From: PALSA-243 sp036268375
Lineage (GTDB): Bacteria; Acidobacteriota; Terriglobia; Bryobacterales; Bryobacteraceae
NCBI GenBank assembly: GCA_036268375.1
Contig: DATAUH010000578.1
Span: 1 to 14,749 of the forward strand
Direction of reading: 5' to 3'
Length of the DNA stretch: 14,749 bases
The translations under genes and the position numbers were made by a program. Of the stretch, positions 1 through 7,543 are shown piece by piece. The notes beneath the pieces were generated by a model that worked only from the letters and a program-made list of their open reading frames with translations, did not search any database and was not told the DNA's origin. Position 1 is the stretch's first letter. Every line of letters starts with the position of its first letter.

Positions 1-287
1 GTGGCAATCGGCAGGTCCAGTGCGTCGGCTACCGCCACGCGGCCGCGCAATCCGGGTTTGGAGGCCGCTCGCTCCAACATTGCAGGCGAAGCATCGAACC
101 CCACCGCGTGCAGTGCGGCAGTCCAGCGGCCGGTCCCACATCCGATATCAACTGCGCGTGCGGGATGAACTGATTCGAGCCACGGCAAAAGCGTGCGCCG
201 TTCTACCGCGACGATAGGCGAGGGCGTAGCGTCCCAATCTTCCGCCCAGAGCGCGTATCCTTCGGCGGCAGTGACGGCAACCGGCAC
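1..287 (-). CDS. Class I SAM-dependent methyltransferase MT3, N-terminal part (cut by window edge)
   Basis: Only the first 95 codons are present; the C-terminus lies beyond the left edge. The SAM-binding motif I is clear at about residues 45-53 (AVDIGCGTG), followed by a Rossmann-type acidic turn near GFDAS and a VADALDLPI segment typical of small-molecule methyltransferases. The N-terminal GYALWAEDWDATPSP stretch resembles methyltransferases that begin with a GYxxWAxxYD-like segment. The start is GTG at 287. It shares one base with the TAG stop of the upstream radical SAM gene (TAGTG) and has a GGAGAG ribosome site six bases upstream. It is the last visible gene of the radical SAM operon, so it probably methylates the product or an intermediate of that pathway. 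Substrate and target atom (O, N or C) cannot be read from this fragment. Confidence 0.85.
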   Translation of the reverse strand, partial: MPVAVTAAEGYALWAEDWDATPSPIVAVERRTLLPWLESVHPARAVDIGCGTGRWTAALHAVGFDASPAMLERAASKPGLRGRVAVADALDLPIA

Positions 288-1741
288 TACAAGCTCTCCA
301 ACCGTGGTTGCCGCAGCCGCACGAGTTTCTGCGCCAGGCGCAACTCACCTGGAAAATCATAAGCCCCGAGGGCGTACCGCCAACCGCTCAGCGATTTCAG
401 TACGGCGCGTCCCCAACCGGGAAGCCGCATGTCCTGCGTAGTTGGCCAGCGCGAATTCATTACCGTTTCGAAGTCGCGTATGCGCTGCTTCACGCGGGTC
501 GGAAGCCACGGCAGTTGCGGGTCCGTGCGGATCAGGTACGGATACCAGCGCGGCGTGATCCACTCGTCGGGCGTTTTGGGAAACTCTATGTCTACATCGC
601 CGTATGCGCCGTTCTTTTGGGGCGTTGGCACATATGTCTGTACGATGATCTCGACATCCGGATTGGCTTTCTTGATGCGGCGCGCGAAGGCGATGTTATC
701 CGCTACGTCCTGCTCCGCATTTTCCGGATTGCCGAAAATCATCGAATATTCCGGCACGATGCCGAACTGGCGTATGCGGCGCGCCAGGGACAGGGTCTGT
801 TCGCTGGTAAGCTGCTTCTTCATATTGCGCAGCGCCGCGTCGTTGCCGGATTCCACGCCGAAGAAGATCATCACGCAACCGGCGTCGCGCAGCCTCTTCA
901 GCGTATCGTCGGAGTAACTCAGCACGATATCGACGCGCGCTTCGCACCACCAGCGCAGGTTCAAAGGTGCAATGCGCGCCGCAAGTTCGCGCGCATGGTC
1001 CTCGCGCAAGAAGAAATTGTTGTCGTAAAACTGAACCGCGTTGATGCCCCAGTGTTTCTGCAAATCGTCCAGAATCGCGGCCGTGCGCGCGGGCGATTCC
1101 ATCTTTTCGCGATCGTAGACCGGAACCACGCCGCAGAAGTTACAGCGAAATGGACATCCGATACTCGCCTGATGAACGGCGGTGCGCGATCCCAGAAACG
1201 TGCGCGCCACATACTTGCCCGGGTCCATGCGATGGTAGGGCGGCCAGGGGAATTCGTCGGGCGATTTCAACGGACGCGTCGCCGTTTGCACCTGCAAGCC
1301 GAACTGATCTTTGAAGGCGAGCCCGCGCACGCGCGAAAAGTCGCGCGCTCCGCGCAACTGCTCCAGCAATTCCAGGAACGTCTCTTCTCCCTGGCCCTTC
1401 ACTACGAAATCGATGTACTTCGCGTTTAGCGCAGCCTCTGTATAGAGAGACGGGAAGTAGCCGCCCCAAACGATTGGAATCTTTGGGTACTTTTCGCGAA
1501 ACGCGCGGCAAAGCGGAATCGCCTGCAGCAATTGCGGGCCAGGCATTACAGAGACGCCCACAAGCTCGATCCGATTGTTCTGCGCCAGCGCGTCAATCGT
1601 GGCCCAAGGGTCGGGATCGGCGTTGCCATCGACGATTTCGTACTCCTCGCGCCCTTCGAGCACCGCCCCCAAATAGATCACCGAAAGCGGGAGGCGGCGG
1701 TTCTTCGGTTTGGTACTGCGAGGATGAAAGAGAATGATCAT
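287..1741 (-). CDS. RS1: cobalamin-binding-domain radical SAM protein
   Basis: This is a 484-residue protein. The N-terminal 150 residues form a B12-binding-type Rossmann domain (LSVIYLGAVL near 19-28, GGYFPSLY at 93-100, VVKGQGEE at 113-120). The radical SAM domain follows, with the 4Fe-4S cysteines C196, C200 and C203 in CxxxCxxC spacing and FYDNNF at 238-243. The usual GGxH of the B12 domain is GGYF here, so no histidine is available at that place. A C-terminal extension of about 100 residues (PKTPDEW at 388-394, PWLP at 411-414) matches the one in RS4. The TPYPGT-like segment of many relatives is replaced by TPQKNG. The open frame extends upstream to 1858, but I chose ATG at 1741 because it makes an ATGA overlap with MT1 and starts exactly at the first strand of the domain (MIILFHP). 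Members of this superfamily do C-methylation, cyclisation or other radical chemistry. The reaction here is unknown. Confidence 0.9.
   Translation of the reverse strand: MIILFHPRSTKPKNRRLPLSVIYLGAVLEGREEYEIVDGNADPDPWATIDALAQNNRIELVGVSVMPGPQLLQAIPLCRAFREKYPKIPIVWGGYFPSLYTEAALNAKYIDFVVKGQGEETFLELLEQLRGARDFSRVRGLAFKDQFGLQVQTATRPLKSPDEFPWPPYHRMDPGKYVARTFLGSRTAVHQASIGCPFRCNFCGVVPVYDREKMESPARTAAILDDLQKHWGINAVQFYDNNFFLREDHARELAARIAPLNLRWWCEARVDIVLSYSDDTLKRLRDAGCVMIFFGVESGNDAALRNMKKQLTSEQTLSLARRIRQFGIVPEYSMIFGNPENAEQDVADNIAFARRIKKANPDVEIIVQTYVPTPQKNGAYGDVDIEFPKTPDEWITPRWYPYLIRTDPQLPWLPTRVKQRIRDFETVMNSRWPTTQDMRLPGWGRAVLKSLSGWRYALGAYDFPGELRLAQKLVRLRQPRLESL
294..299 (-). promoter_or_regulatory. Ribosome binding site fixing the GTG start of MT3
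   Basis: On the minus strand the sequence is GGAGAG, six bases before the GTG at 287. It lies inside the last codons of the upstream radical SAM gene. This supports the GTG start and suggests coupled translation. Confidence 0.6.
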
Positions 1742-2535
1742 TCGGCGAACCTGCCCAGCAAAATCCAAAAATTCGACGGCGGGCGTTTGCCCTTCCAGCG
1801 CGCCTTCCATGGCCGCATCGCCCATTGCCAGCCGTACCAGGGTTTGTGAATCTTCCACGTGATTCCCAGATCGCGACCCAGTTCGGAGAGCATCTCGAGA
1901 TCGAAAAACTCGATGCTCGGGAGCGTGCTGCTGGTGAAACCGTACGTGTTCTGAAAGTGCTTGCGCCGTTCGCGAATCATAATCTCGCCGTGCTCGCGGC
2001 GTTGATAAATGGGTGAATCGATGATCGCAAAGTGCCCGCCGGGCCGCAGGCAGCGGCGAATTTCACTTAGCGTGCGGCGATAGTCGGTCGAATAGTGAAT
2101 CGATGCGTTGTAGATCGCAAGATCCAAACTGTGCGACGCCAGCGGCAGGTCGTCAAACTCACCGTTCACTCGCGCAAAAGCAGCGCGTTGTTGGAAGTGA
2201 CGTCCTGCGGCGAGACCGTCGAGCGGATCGGCCAGAATATCGATCGCTATCGGATGGTGGCCGCGCAATGCCAGGCGGTACGACAGCCAGCAGTTGCCGG
2301 CGCCGAGATCGGCGATGCGCAGCGCGCGCTTCTGCTCGCGTTCCAGCGCAGGCAACATGCGGCGCTCCAGATAGGTGAAGCTCGCGGCGCGAATCGTCCA
2401 CTGATCCTGCAGCTTGCCGCTCAAATCGCGGTAGGGCAGCGCCAGATAATATTCAGCGTCGTTCGAGCCACGGCCTTCCGCGTGGCGAATCTTGATGTAA
2501 TCGTCGAGAAAGCGCTGGCGCGCACTGGCGAGCAT
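1738..2535 (-). CDS. MT1: class I SAM-dependent methyltransferase
   Basis: This is a 265-residue protein. Motif I is IADLGAGN at 74-81, the acidic residue that would bind the SAM ribose is D99 (AIDI), and the motif IV-like segment is LDLAIYNASIHY at about 137-148. The later LRPGGHFAIID strand (163-173) is typical of Methyltransf_11-like proteins. An extra region of about 70 residues after it is rich in Arg, Lys and Trp (KPWYGWQW, RPWKARWKGKR), which may form a substrate or membrane-facing lid. The frame is open back to 2679, but ATG at 2535 is preferred: it lies 2 bases after the stop of MT2 and has a GAGGAAG ribosome site. The end overlaps RS1 by ATGA. The operon suggests it methylates a late intermediate; the substrate is unknown. 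Confidence 0.85.
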   Translation of the reverse strand: MLASARQRFLDDYIKIRHAEGRGSNDAEYYLALPYRDLSGKLQDQWTIRAASFTYLERRMLPALEREQKRALRIADLGAGNCWLSYRLALRGHHPIAIDILADPLDGLAAGRHFQQRAAFARVNGEFDDLPLASHSLDLAIYNASIHYSTDYRRTLSEIRRCLRPGGHFAIIDSPIYQRREHGEIMIRERRKHFQNTYGFTSSTLPSIEFFDLEMLSELGRDLGITWKIHKPWYGWQWAMRPWKARWKGKRPPSNFWILLGRFAE

Positions 2536-2537
2536 GG

Positions 2538-3251
2538 TCACTTCCTCACAAAGATCAGCAGGCGGTGGTCCGCGATCGCGCGCAATAGCGGAAAACGGTC
2601 CCACCAGGCCAAACGCCGCACGATGCCCGCCGGCAATTTCACGTAGGATGGGGGCGTCAGCATTCCGATTCCCGTCCAACGCTCTAGTTTAAAGTGCGAA
2701 GCGAATACTTCGCGCAATTCGGCAACAGTCGGATAGAAAATGTCTCCGGAGCGGCCTCGCAGTCGTCGAGATGCGCGCTTGAAATCGAATCGCGCGGCGT
2801 AATAGAGCGTTTCCCACGCGCAGAAACGCCCAATGACGCAGATCGCGACGCGTCCACCCGGCCGTACCAGCGAACCCAGATCGTGCGCGACGCCCGAAAG
2901 ATCCGCCACGCAGTTCAAAGCTCCGAAATTGGAGATCGCGCCATCGAATGGGCCGTAAAGCTTATGTAATTCTTCCGCGGCCAATACCTGTGTGGTGAAA
3001 CCGTTTCGCGACGACGCTTCCCGTATCATGTCCGGCGAGGAATCGATCGCGTGCACCGCGATGCCGCGGCTGACAAAGTGGGCCGCGTCCGCCCCGGTGC
3101 CGCAGCCGATATCCAAAATGCTCTGGCCGGACTGAAAGAGCGGGTCGACCACGCGCCACACCGAGTCGCGCTGCGCCTTTCCCACCGGCGTATCGGTCCA
3201 CAGCGCGTCGTATTGCGAGGCAATGCGCTTGAAAAGTGCGGGCGCGCTCAT
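2538..3251 (-). CDS. MT2: class I SAM-dependent methyltransferase
   Basis: This is a 237-residue protein beginning FKRIASQYDALW, a common opening for Methyltransf_11/25-type enzymes. Motif I is ILDIGCGTG at 45-53, D70 is the acidic ribose contact (AIDSS), and AISNFGALNC at 105-114 corresponds to motif IV. A VRPGGRVAICVIG strand follows. The start codon overlaps the stop of RS2 by ATGA, so translation is likely coupled. The C-terminal 80 residues carry WTGIGMLTPPSYVKLP and a hydrophobic RLAWWDRFPLLRAIADHRLLIF tail in two parts, which suggests a bulky or lipid-like acceptor, but that is inference. It is not obviously related to MT1 or MT3 outside the SAM motifs, so the operon seems to carry three distinct methyltransferases. 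Confidence 0.88.
   Translation of the reverse strand: MSAPALFKRIASQYDALWTDTPVGKAQRDSVWRVVDPLFQSGQSILDIGCGTGADAAHFVSRGIAVHAIDSSPDMIREASSRNGFTTQVLAAEELHKLYGPFDGAISNFGALNCVADLSGVAHDLGSLVRPGGRVAICVIGRFCAWETLYYAARFDFKRASRRLRGRSGDIFYPTVAELREVFASHFKLERWTGIGMLTPPSYVKLPAGIVRRLAWWDRFPLLRAIADHRLLIFVRK
2541..2547 (-). promoter_or_regulatory. Ribosome binding site deciding the MT1 start
   Basis: On the minus strand the sequence is GAGGAAG, five bases before ATG at 2535. It overlaps the last codons of MT2. It is the best such site in this operon and rules against the upstream in-frame start at 2679, which lies deep inside MT2. Confidence 0.65.
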
Positions 3252-4552
3252 GCCTCCACCTCGTTGTATGTTGCCAGCAAGTTTTCCCGCGCGAGCGCTG
3301 CGTCGGCAGCCGTTTGGCTATGCAGCAGTTCATCGGCGAAGTGATAATAACGGCGCGAGTGTCGCCCCCGAATGTGAATGTCGCGATCAGTGCTCGTCTG
3401 CCATGCTCCCAACTGCACCAGTTTCGATCCGACCTCTTCGTAGAACGGCGTGCCCTTGATCGGATAACTGATCGTCGTGAAGAAAACGTCCGGCGCGCAG
3501 GTTTTCACGTGTTCGTAGGTGGCCTCGATGTCGCTCAACTCCTCGCCTTCGTAGCCCCACATGAAAAACATGCCGGTGCGGATGCCATTCTGCTTCAGAT
3601 GCGCGACGGCATCCCGGACTTGAGCCACGGTTACGCCGCGCTGCATCGCGTCAAGCAACCGCTGCGACCCGCTTTCGGAGCCGATCCACACGCGATAGCA
3701 CCCAAGTTCAGCCAACTGCGCCGCCACGCGCGCATTCATCCTGTCCGCGCGCGTAATGCATTCGAACGGAATGTGCAGGCCGCGGCGATTCATCTCCGCC
3801 GCGTATTTATCCAGCCAACCGTGATGGATCGTGAATACATCATCCGCCAGCCACAATTGCTCCGGCTGATAGCGCTGCAGGATCCATTCAACCTCTTCCA
3901 CCACTGCGCCCGGCGATCGCCGGCGATGCGTATTCCCGTACGTGGAATGACTGCACCAGCGGCAGTGATAGGGACACCCGCGCGCCGTTATTATCGAGAT
4001 CGATCCCGCGCCATGATGTTCGCGCCAGGCCTTCAGATAGCGATCCATGTCGATACGCTCGCGATCAGGCCAAGGTTGCGCATCCAGATTCGGTAACTGC
4101 CGCGCCGGACCCGTTGACCCGCCCGCAAACACCAACCCCGGAATCTGAGCGAGCGGCGCCCCTTGCAGAATCGCCTCCATCGCGAGTTCGCCCTCGCCTT
4201 TGACAACGATGTCAGCGCCTGCTGCGAGGTACTGCTCAGGATAATTTGCGGGCTCCGGACCCCCGACTATCACGCGCCAGCCGCACGCCTTCGCCTGTTT
4301 GACGATGGTCACCACGTTCGGACGTGTCATCAAGTTGGCGTAAACCCCGAGCGTCGTCGGCTTCTCGGTCTCCAATACGCGAAACAGTTCTTCGCGACGC
4401 CCGAAAGTGGAATCGTAGATTTCTATATCGAATCCCGCTCGCCGCAAGTACGACGAAAGGTACAACAACCCCAACGGCGCGTAGGGCGTCATGATCTGAA
4501 GCTCCTTCGGATCGTCCTGCAGAAAATATCCGTGAGTTAGCAGCAGATCCAT
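3248..4552 (-). CDS. RS2: cobalamin-binding-domain radical SAM protein
   Basis: This is a 434-residue protein. The B12-binding-type domain covers about residues 1-150 (YAPLGLLYLSSYLRRAGFDI, then GGPEPANYPEQYL at 97-109 and VVKGEGE at 116-122). The radical SAM domain has RGCPYHCRWC with C193, C197 and C200, and WLADDVF at 234-240. Later elements are GSESGSQ, MFFMWGYEGEE and ISYPIKGTPFY, all usual in BchE/HpnJ-like proteins. The position normally held by His in GGxH is Glu (GGPEP). The start ATG at 4552 overlaps the end of RS3 by 16 bases and has no good ribosome site, so translation probably depends on ribosomes finishing RS3. It is a close paralogue of RS3, sharing the 14-base DNA word for Arg-Gly-Cys-Pro plus two bases. 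Substrate and reaction are unknown; C-methylation, cyclisation or C-C bond formation are all known for relatives. Confidence 0.9.
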   Translation of the reverse strand: MDLLLTHGYFLQDDPKELQIMTPYAPLGLLYLSSYLRRAGFDIEIYDSTFGRREELFRVLETEKPTTLGVYANLMTRPNVVTIVKQAKACGWRVIVGGPEPANYPEQYLAAGADIVVKGEGELAMEAILQGAPLAQIPGLVFAGGSTGPARQLPNLDAQPWPDRERIDMDRYLKAWREHHGAGSISIITARGCPYHCRWCSHSTYGNTHRRRSPGAVVEEVEWILQRYQPEQLWLADDVFTIHHGWLDKYAAEMNRRGLHIPFECITRADRMNARVAAQLAELGCYRVWIGSESGSQRLLDAMQRGVTVAQVRDAVAHLKQNGIRTGMFFMWGYEGEELSDIEATYEHVKTCAPDVFFTTISYPIKGTPFYEEVGSKLVQLGAWQTSTDRDIHIRGRHSRRYYHFADELLHSQTAADAALARENLLATYNEVEA

Positions 4553-5943
4553 AGGGGAGTTTTTCTTGCGGATGTCTCTTTAAGCGCGAGTACGTTCTGC
4601 CAGGCTTCGTTGGCGGCATCGCGTCCCACGCGTACTTCGGTATGCAGCGCGTCCGCCAAGGCCCTGTAGAACGTGGTGGTATAGGCGCCCTGGAACATCA
4701 TGTCCAAATCGTCGCTATCGCTCCAGTTGGCTTTGTCTCCCAACTGGCTCGACACCATCTCATGAAATGCAGTCCCAGGCAGCGGGTACGACACCGAAAT
4801 GCCGATATCATCGGGCTGCGTTTCGCGAATTAGATCGATGGTTTTTTCAATCTCCTTCCACGTCTCTCCCGGATAGCCGAACTGCAGGAAGAAGCACGCG
4901 CGAATACCGTGGCGGCGCAGATTTTCGCGCGCCTCATGCACTTCCCGTAACCGCGTACCCTTGTCCATCGCATCCAGAATCTCTTGCGCGCCCGATTCCA
5001 CTCCCATCCAAACTTCGGCGCAACCGGCGCGCTCCAGATCCGCAACAGTCGAACGCGTCATCAGATCGCAACGCGACTGCATTTTGAACGGAATGCGCGC
5101 GTCCAGCTCTTCCACTGCATCCGCAAAGCGGCTGGTCCACTGGCGCGACAGCGCGAAGATATCGTCCGCAAACCAGATGTGATCAGGCGCGAAACGCGTC
5201 TTGACTTCGCGCAATTCTTCCGCCACCAAGTGGGGCGCGCGGCTATGGTAGTTTGCGCCCCAAATGGGCTTCGCACACCAATTGCATTTGTAGGGACACC
5301 CGCGGCTCGAAACAATGTTCAACGAAAAATAGCCATGCGTCGATTTCCAGGCCCTGCGATACGGCTCCGCATCCACCAGATCCCATGCAGGCATCGGCAG
5401 TGCATCCAGATCCGAAATCGGCGCGCGCCGAACTGTCCGAACAACCTTGCCCGTGCGCGAATCGCGAAAAGCGATGCCTTGAATCTGTTCCAACCGTCCT
5501 TCGCCGTGCAACTGCAAGCGCACTGTTTCCGCGAGCGTCGCTTCCAGTTCGCCAGACAACACCGTGCAAAAGCCCGCGTCCAGATATTCGTCGGCGCGAT
5601 CGGCGGCGTCGGCTCCGTTCACGATCGCCGGTATGCCGCGCTCAGCCGATGCCTTTGCCATCCAGTGCGCCAACTCGCGATTGCGCAGCAGACACATCTT
5701 CGTCAGAAAGTTAAAATTGTCCTCGCAAACCGCCACCAAGCGTGGCCGATGTTCTGCCAGTGCTGCTTCGAAGCCACGCTCCGCGTCCGTGAGCGCCGGA
5801 TCAAACAACGCCACGCTGAAGCCCTCGCGACGTAAGCAGGCCGCAGCCAACAACGTCTGCAGCGGCGGATACGGCTGCATCTTGCGTGTCTGTTTCCGGT
5901 CGCTGTAGACGTGGTTCGAATGCGTCAGAAGAACGTCGGCCAT
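4537..5943 (-). CDS. RS3: radical SAM protein with a diverged cobalamin-binding-like domain
   Basis: This is a 468-residue protein. The N-terminal domain (MADVLLTHSN, then PYPPLQTLLAAACLRREGFSV) aligns with that of RS2, but its loop reads NGADAADRADEYLDAG (109-124) followed by LSGELEATL instead of GGxH and GEGE. The domain fold seems kept while the usual signature has drifted. The radical SAM core is intact: SSRGCPYKCNWC with C216, C220 and C223, FADDIF at 258-263, WMGVESGAQ, FFLQFGYPGE and SYPLPGTAF. The start ATG at 5943 is 9 bases after the RS4 stop, with a GAAAGG ribosome site overlapping that stop. It sits between RS4 and RS2 in the operon. It may still bind cobalamin without a protein histidine, or it may act as a non-cobalamin radical SAM enzyme. 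The function is unknown. Confidence 0.9.
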   Translation of the reverse strand: MADVLLTHSNHVYSDRKQTRKMQPYPPLQTLLAAACLRREGFSVALFDPALTDAERGFEAALAEHRPRLVAVCEDNFNFLTKMCLLRNRELAHWMAKASAERGIPAIVNGADAADRADEYLDAGFCTVLSGELEATLAETVRLQLHGEGRLEQIQGIAFRDSRTGKVVRTVRRAPISDLDALPMPAWDLVDAEPYRRAWKSTHGYFSLNIVSSRGCPYKCNWCAKPIWGANYHSRAPHLVAEELREVKTRFAPDHIWFADDIFALSRQWTSRFADAVEELDARIPFKMQSRCDLMTRSTVADLERAGCAEVWMGVESGAQEILDAMDKGTRLREVHEARENLRRHGIRACFFLQFGYPGETWKEIEKTIDLIRETQPDDIGISVSYPLPGTAFHEMVSSQLGDKANWSDSDDLDMMFQGAYTTTFYRALADALHTEVRVGRDAANEAWQNVLALKETSARKTPLWICC

Positions 5944-5948
5944 GGCTG

Positions 5949-5954
5949 CCTTTC
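5949..5954 (-). promoter_or_regulatory. Ribosome binding site of RS3
   Basis: On the minus strand the sequence is GAAAGG, five bases before ATG at 5943. It includes part of the TGA stop of RS4, which indicates coupled translation of the two genes. Confidence 0.5.
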
Positions 5955-7473
5955 AGCACGTAACTGGTTCGGCAGAGAGTTGATGCGCATCGACCTTAGG
6001 CTTGGGCGGCGTAAGTACTTTCTGCGCTAACTTCCGCGTCCACAGTTCTATCGGGAACGAGTATACATGATGATCCAGCCGCCAGCGCGCCGGTCCGCTG
6101 ATCAATTCGAATAGCGCGCGGCTCAGCGCCGGCGTCCGGTATTTACCTATAGGAACGCGATGAAACGCTACTCGCATATACTCACGCATATTCTGCACGC
6201 GCGTGTGGTCGCGGCCCTTCAGCCAAGGCAGCACTGTGTAGCGTGGGAAGAAATCGGCCCACCCTTCGAGCGTCTTCGGCACTTCAATGCCAAGCTCAAA
6301 CGCGCGTTTCATTATGGGAGATCCCGGATACGGCGTGAAGATGTTGGTCCAGAATTCCGCGCCCGGATACTTACGGCAGATATTCATCATCAGCGCCACG
6401 GAGTCGCGCCGTTCCTCCTCGCCCTCGCCCGGATACCCGAAAATCAGGTTGAAACTGGGGCGGATTTCTGCCGCCGTCAGCCGCTCCGCCGCTCCGTAGA
6501 TCGCATCGAGGGTCTGAAAATCCTTGCCCATCAGATGCATCATGCGCTTGGACCCGGTGTCGGCGCCTTGCGAGACTTGCGTCAGCCCCGCGCGCTTCAG
6601 CAGCTTCAACTCTTCAACGGTCAGCCGCATCACCAGGTTAGTCGACGCCTGAATGCTCCAATTGAACTTCACGCCTTTGCGCACCAGGCCTTCTGCGATT
6701 CCAACCGCACGTTCGCGATTTACCAGAAAATTGTCATCGACGATCCAAAGCAGCTCCAGGTTGTAGCGGCTCACCAGCTCTGTGGTCTCTTCCACCACCT
6801 GCGCCGGCTCTAACGCGTTCCACTTCCGGCCGTAAACGCCGTCATTCGTGCAGTAGCCGCAGTTGTAGGGACACGCAAGGCTGGATGTGTACATCGCCCA
6901 CCGGCGGCCGCAAACGCGTTGATACGCGTCGAAATCCGCCAGATGATAAGCCTTGGGAGGCATTTCGGCCAGCGGGCGCAGTGGGCGCGCGGGATTAAAT
7001 TGAAGCTTGCCATCCTGCTTGTAGCCCACACCGGGGATTCCCTTGAGCGATTCGCGCGCTTCCAGGTGTTGCACCACCTCCAGGAAAGCGTCCTCCCCCT
7101 GCCCGACCACAACCGCGTCCACATATTCGGCGGCGAGAGTTTGATCCGGCAGCAGCGAAGGGTGCCAACCTCCCAAAACGATCGGCATCTCCGGATACAG
7201 GCGCTTTACTTCCCGCGCCATCGCCACCGTTTCGCGAATCATCGGGCCCGTAACCAACGACACCGCAAGACACAGCGCGTCCTTCAGTTCCTCAATGACC
7301 CGGCGCTGGAAATTGGGCGTAATGGTTGAATCGATCAGCTTGATCTGGTATCCCGCCCTCAACAGCGGTGTAGATACGGCCAGAATGCCCAACGGCGCTG
7401 TGGCCTCCTGACTGGAAAACGCCGGAAAAAAGAATACGATCTTCTTCTTCTGCACTCTCGGAATTGCGGCCAT
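5953..7473 (-). CDS. RS4: cobalamin-binding-domain radical SAM protein
   Basis: This is a 506-residue protein from ATG at 7473. A GTG at 7491 would add six residues, and neither start has a clear ribosome site. The B12-binding-type domain is the most canonical of the four: PLGILAVSTPLLRAGY near 27-42, LGGWHPSLLP at 100-109 and VVGQGED at 122-128. The radical SAM cysteines are C201, C205 and C208 (ACPYNCGYC), with WIVDDNF at 243-249 and TPYPGSP at 380-386. The C-terminal extension carries PKTLEGW at 399-405 and LPWL at 415-418, then about 90 residues with RWRLDHHVYSFP, matching the plan of RS1. It is the first radical SAM gene after the P450. This subfamily is usually annotated as BchE/HpnJ-like; which reaction it does here cannot be told. 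Confidence 0.9.
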   Translation of the reverse strand: MAAIPRVQKKKIVFFFPAFSSQEATAPLGILAVSTPLLRAGYQIKLIDSTITPNFQRRVIEELKDALCLAVSLVTGPMIRETVAMAREVKRLYPEMPIVLGGWHPSLLPDQTLAAEYVDAVVVGQGEDAFLEVVQHLEARESLKGIPGVGYKQDGKLQFNPARPLRPLAEMPPKAYHLADFDAYQRVCGRRWAMYTSSLACPYNCGYCTNDGVYGRKWNALEPAQVVEETTELVSRYNLELLWIVDDNFLVNRERAVGIAEGLVRKGVKFNWSIQASTNLVMRLTVEELKLLKRAGLTQVSQGADTGSKRMMHLMGKDFQTLDAIYGAAERLTAAEIRPSFNLIFGYPGEGEEERRDSVALMMNICRKYPGAEFWTNIFTPYPGSPIMKRAFELGIEVPKTLEGWADFFPRYTVLPWLKGRDHTRVQNMREYMRVAFHRVPIGKYRTPALSRALFELISGPARWRLDHHVYSFPIELWTRKLAQKVLTPPKPKVDAHQLSAEPVTC

Positions 7474-7515
7474 GATTCTAGAATTGATCACGCCCGCCGC
7501 CCAAGTTGTCGGGAG

Positions 7516-7543
7516 ATTGTAAAAATTATCTTAAAAGTGTTAC
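7516..7543 (-). promoter_or_regulatory. Possible promoter between the P450 gene and RS4
   Basis: An AT-rich patch in otherwise GC-rich DNA holds TACAAT (7516-7521; five of six to the -10 consensus) and GTAACA (7538-7543; four of six to the -35 consensus), 16 bases apart on the minus strand. It overlaps the last codons of the P450. A transcript from it would begin just upstream of either RS4 start. Such matches occur by chance, so this is a candidate only. Confidence 0.3.

Noticed and set aside
308..1429. A 373-codon open frame on the plus strand opposite RS1
   Set aside because: It is antisense to a clear radical SAM gene. Its composition (many Arg, His, Gln) is what the opposite strand of GC-rich coding DNA gives, and no motif is present.
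3911..3926. A GCGATCGC-centred palindrome, cggcgatcgccg
   Set aside because: It is a single copy inside RS2 coding sequence in GC-rich DNA. Isolated GCGATCGC words are expected by chance here, and there is no repeat array.
3236..4096. A 286-codon plus-strand frame opposite RS2, and a similar one at 4984-5835 opposite RS3
   Set aside because: Both are mirror frames of well-supported radical SAM genes, with no domain and no ribosome site.
3969..5303. A 14-base word, tagggacacccgcg, found near 3969 and again near 5290, as a possible DNA repeat or site
   Set aside because: It encodes the Arg-Gly-Cys-Pro start of the iron-sulfur motif in RS2 and RS3, so it reflects paralogy rather than a regulatory repeat.
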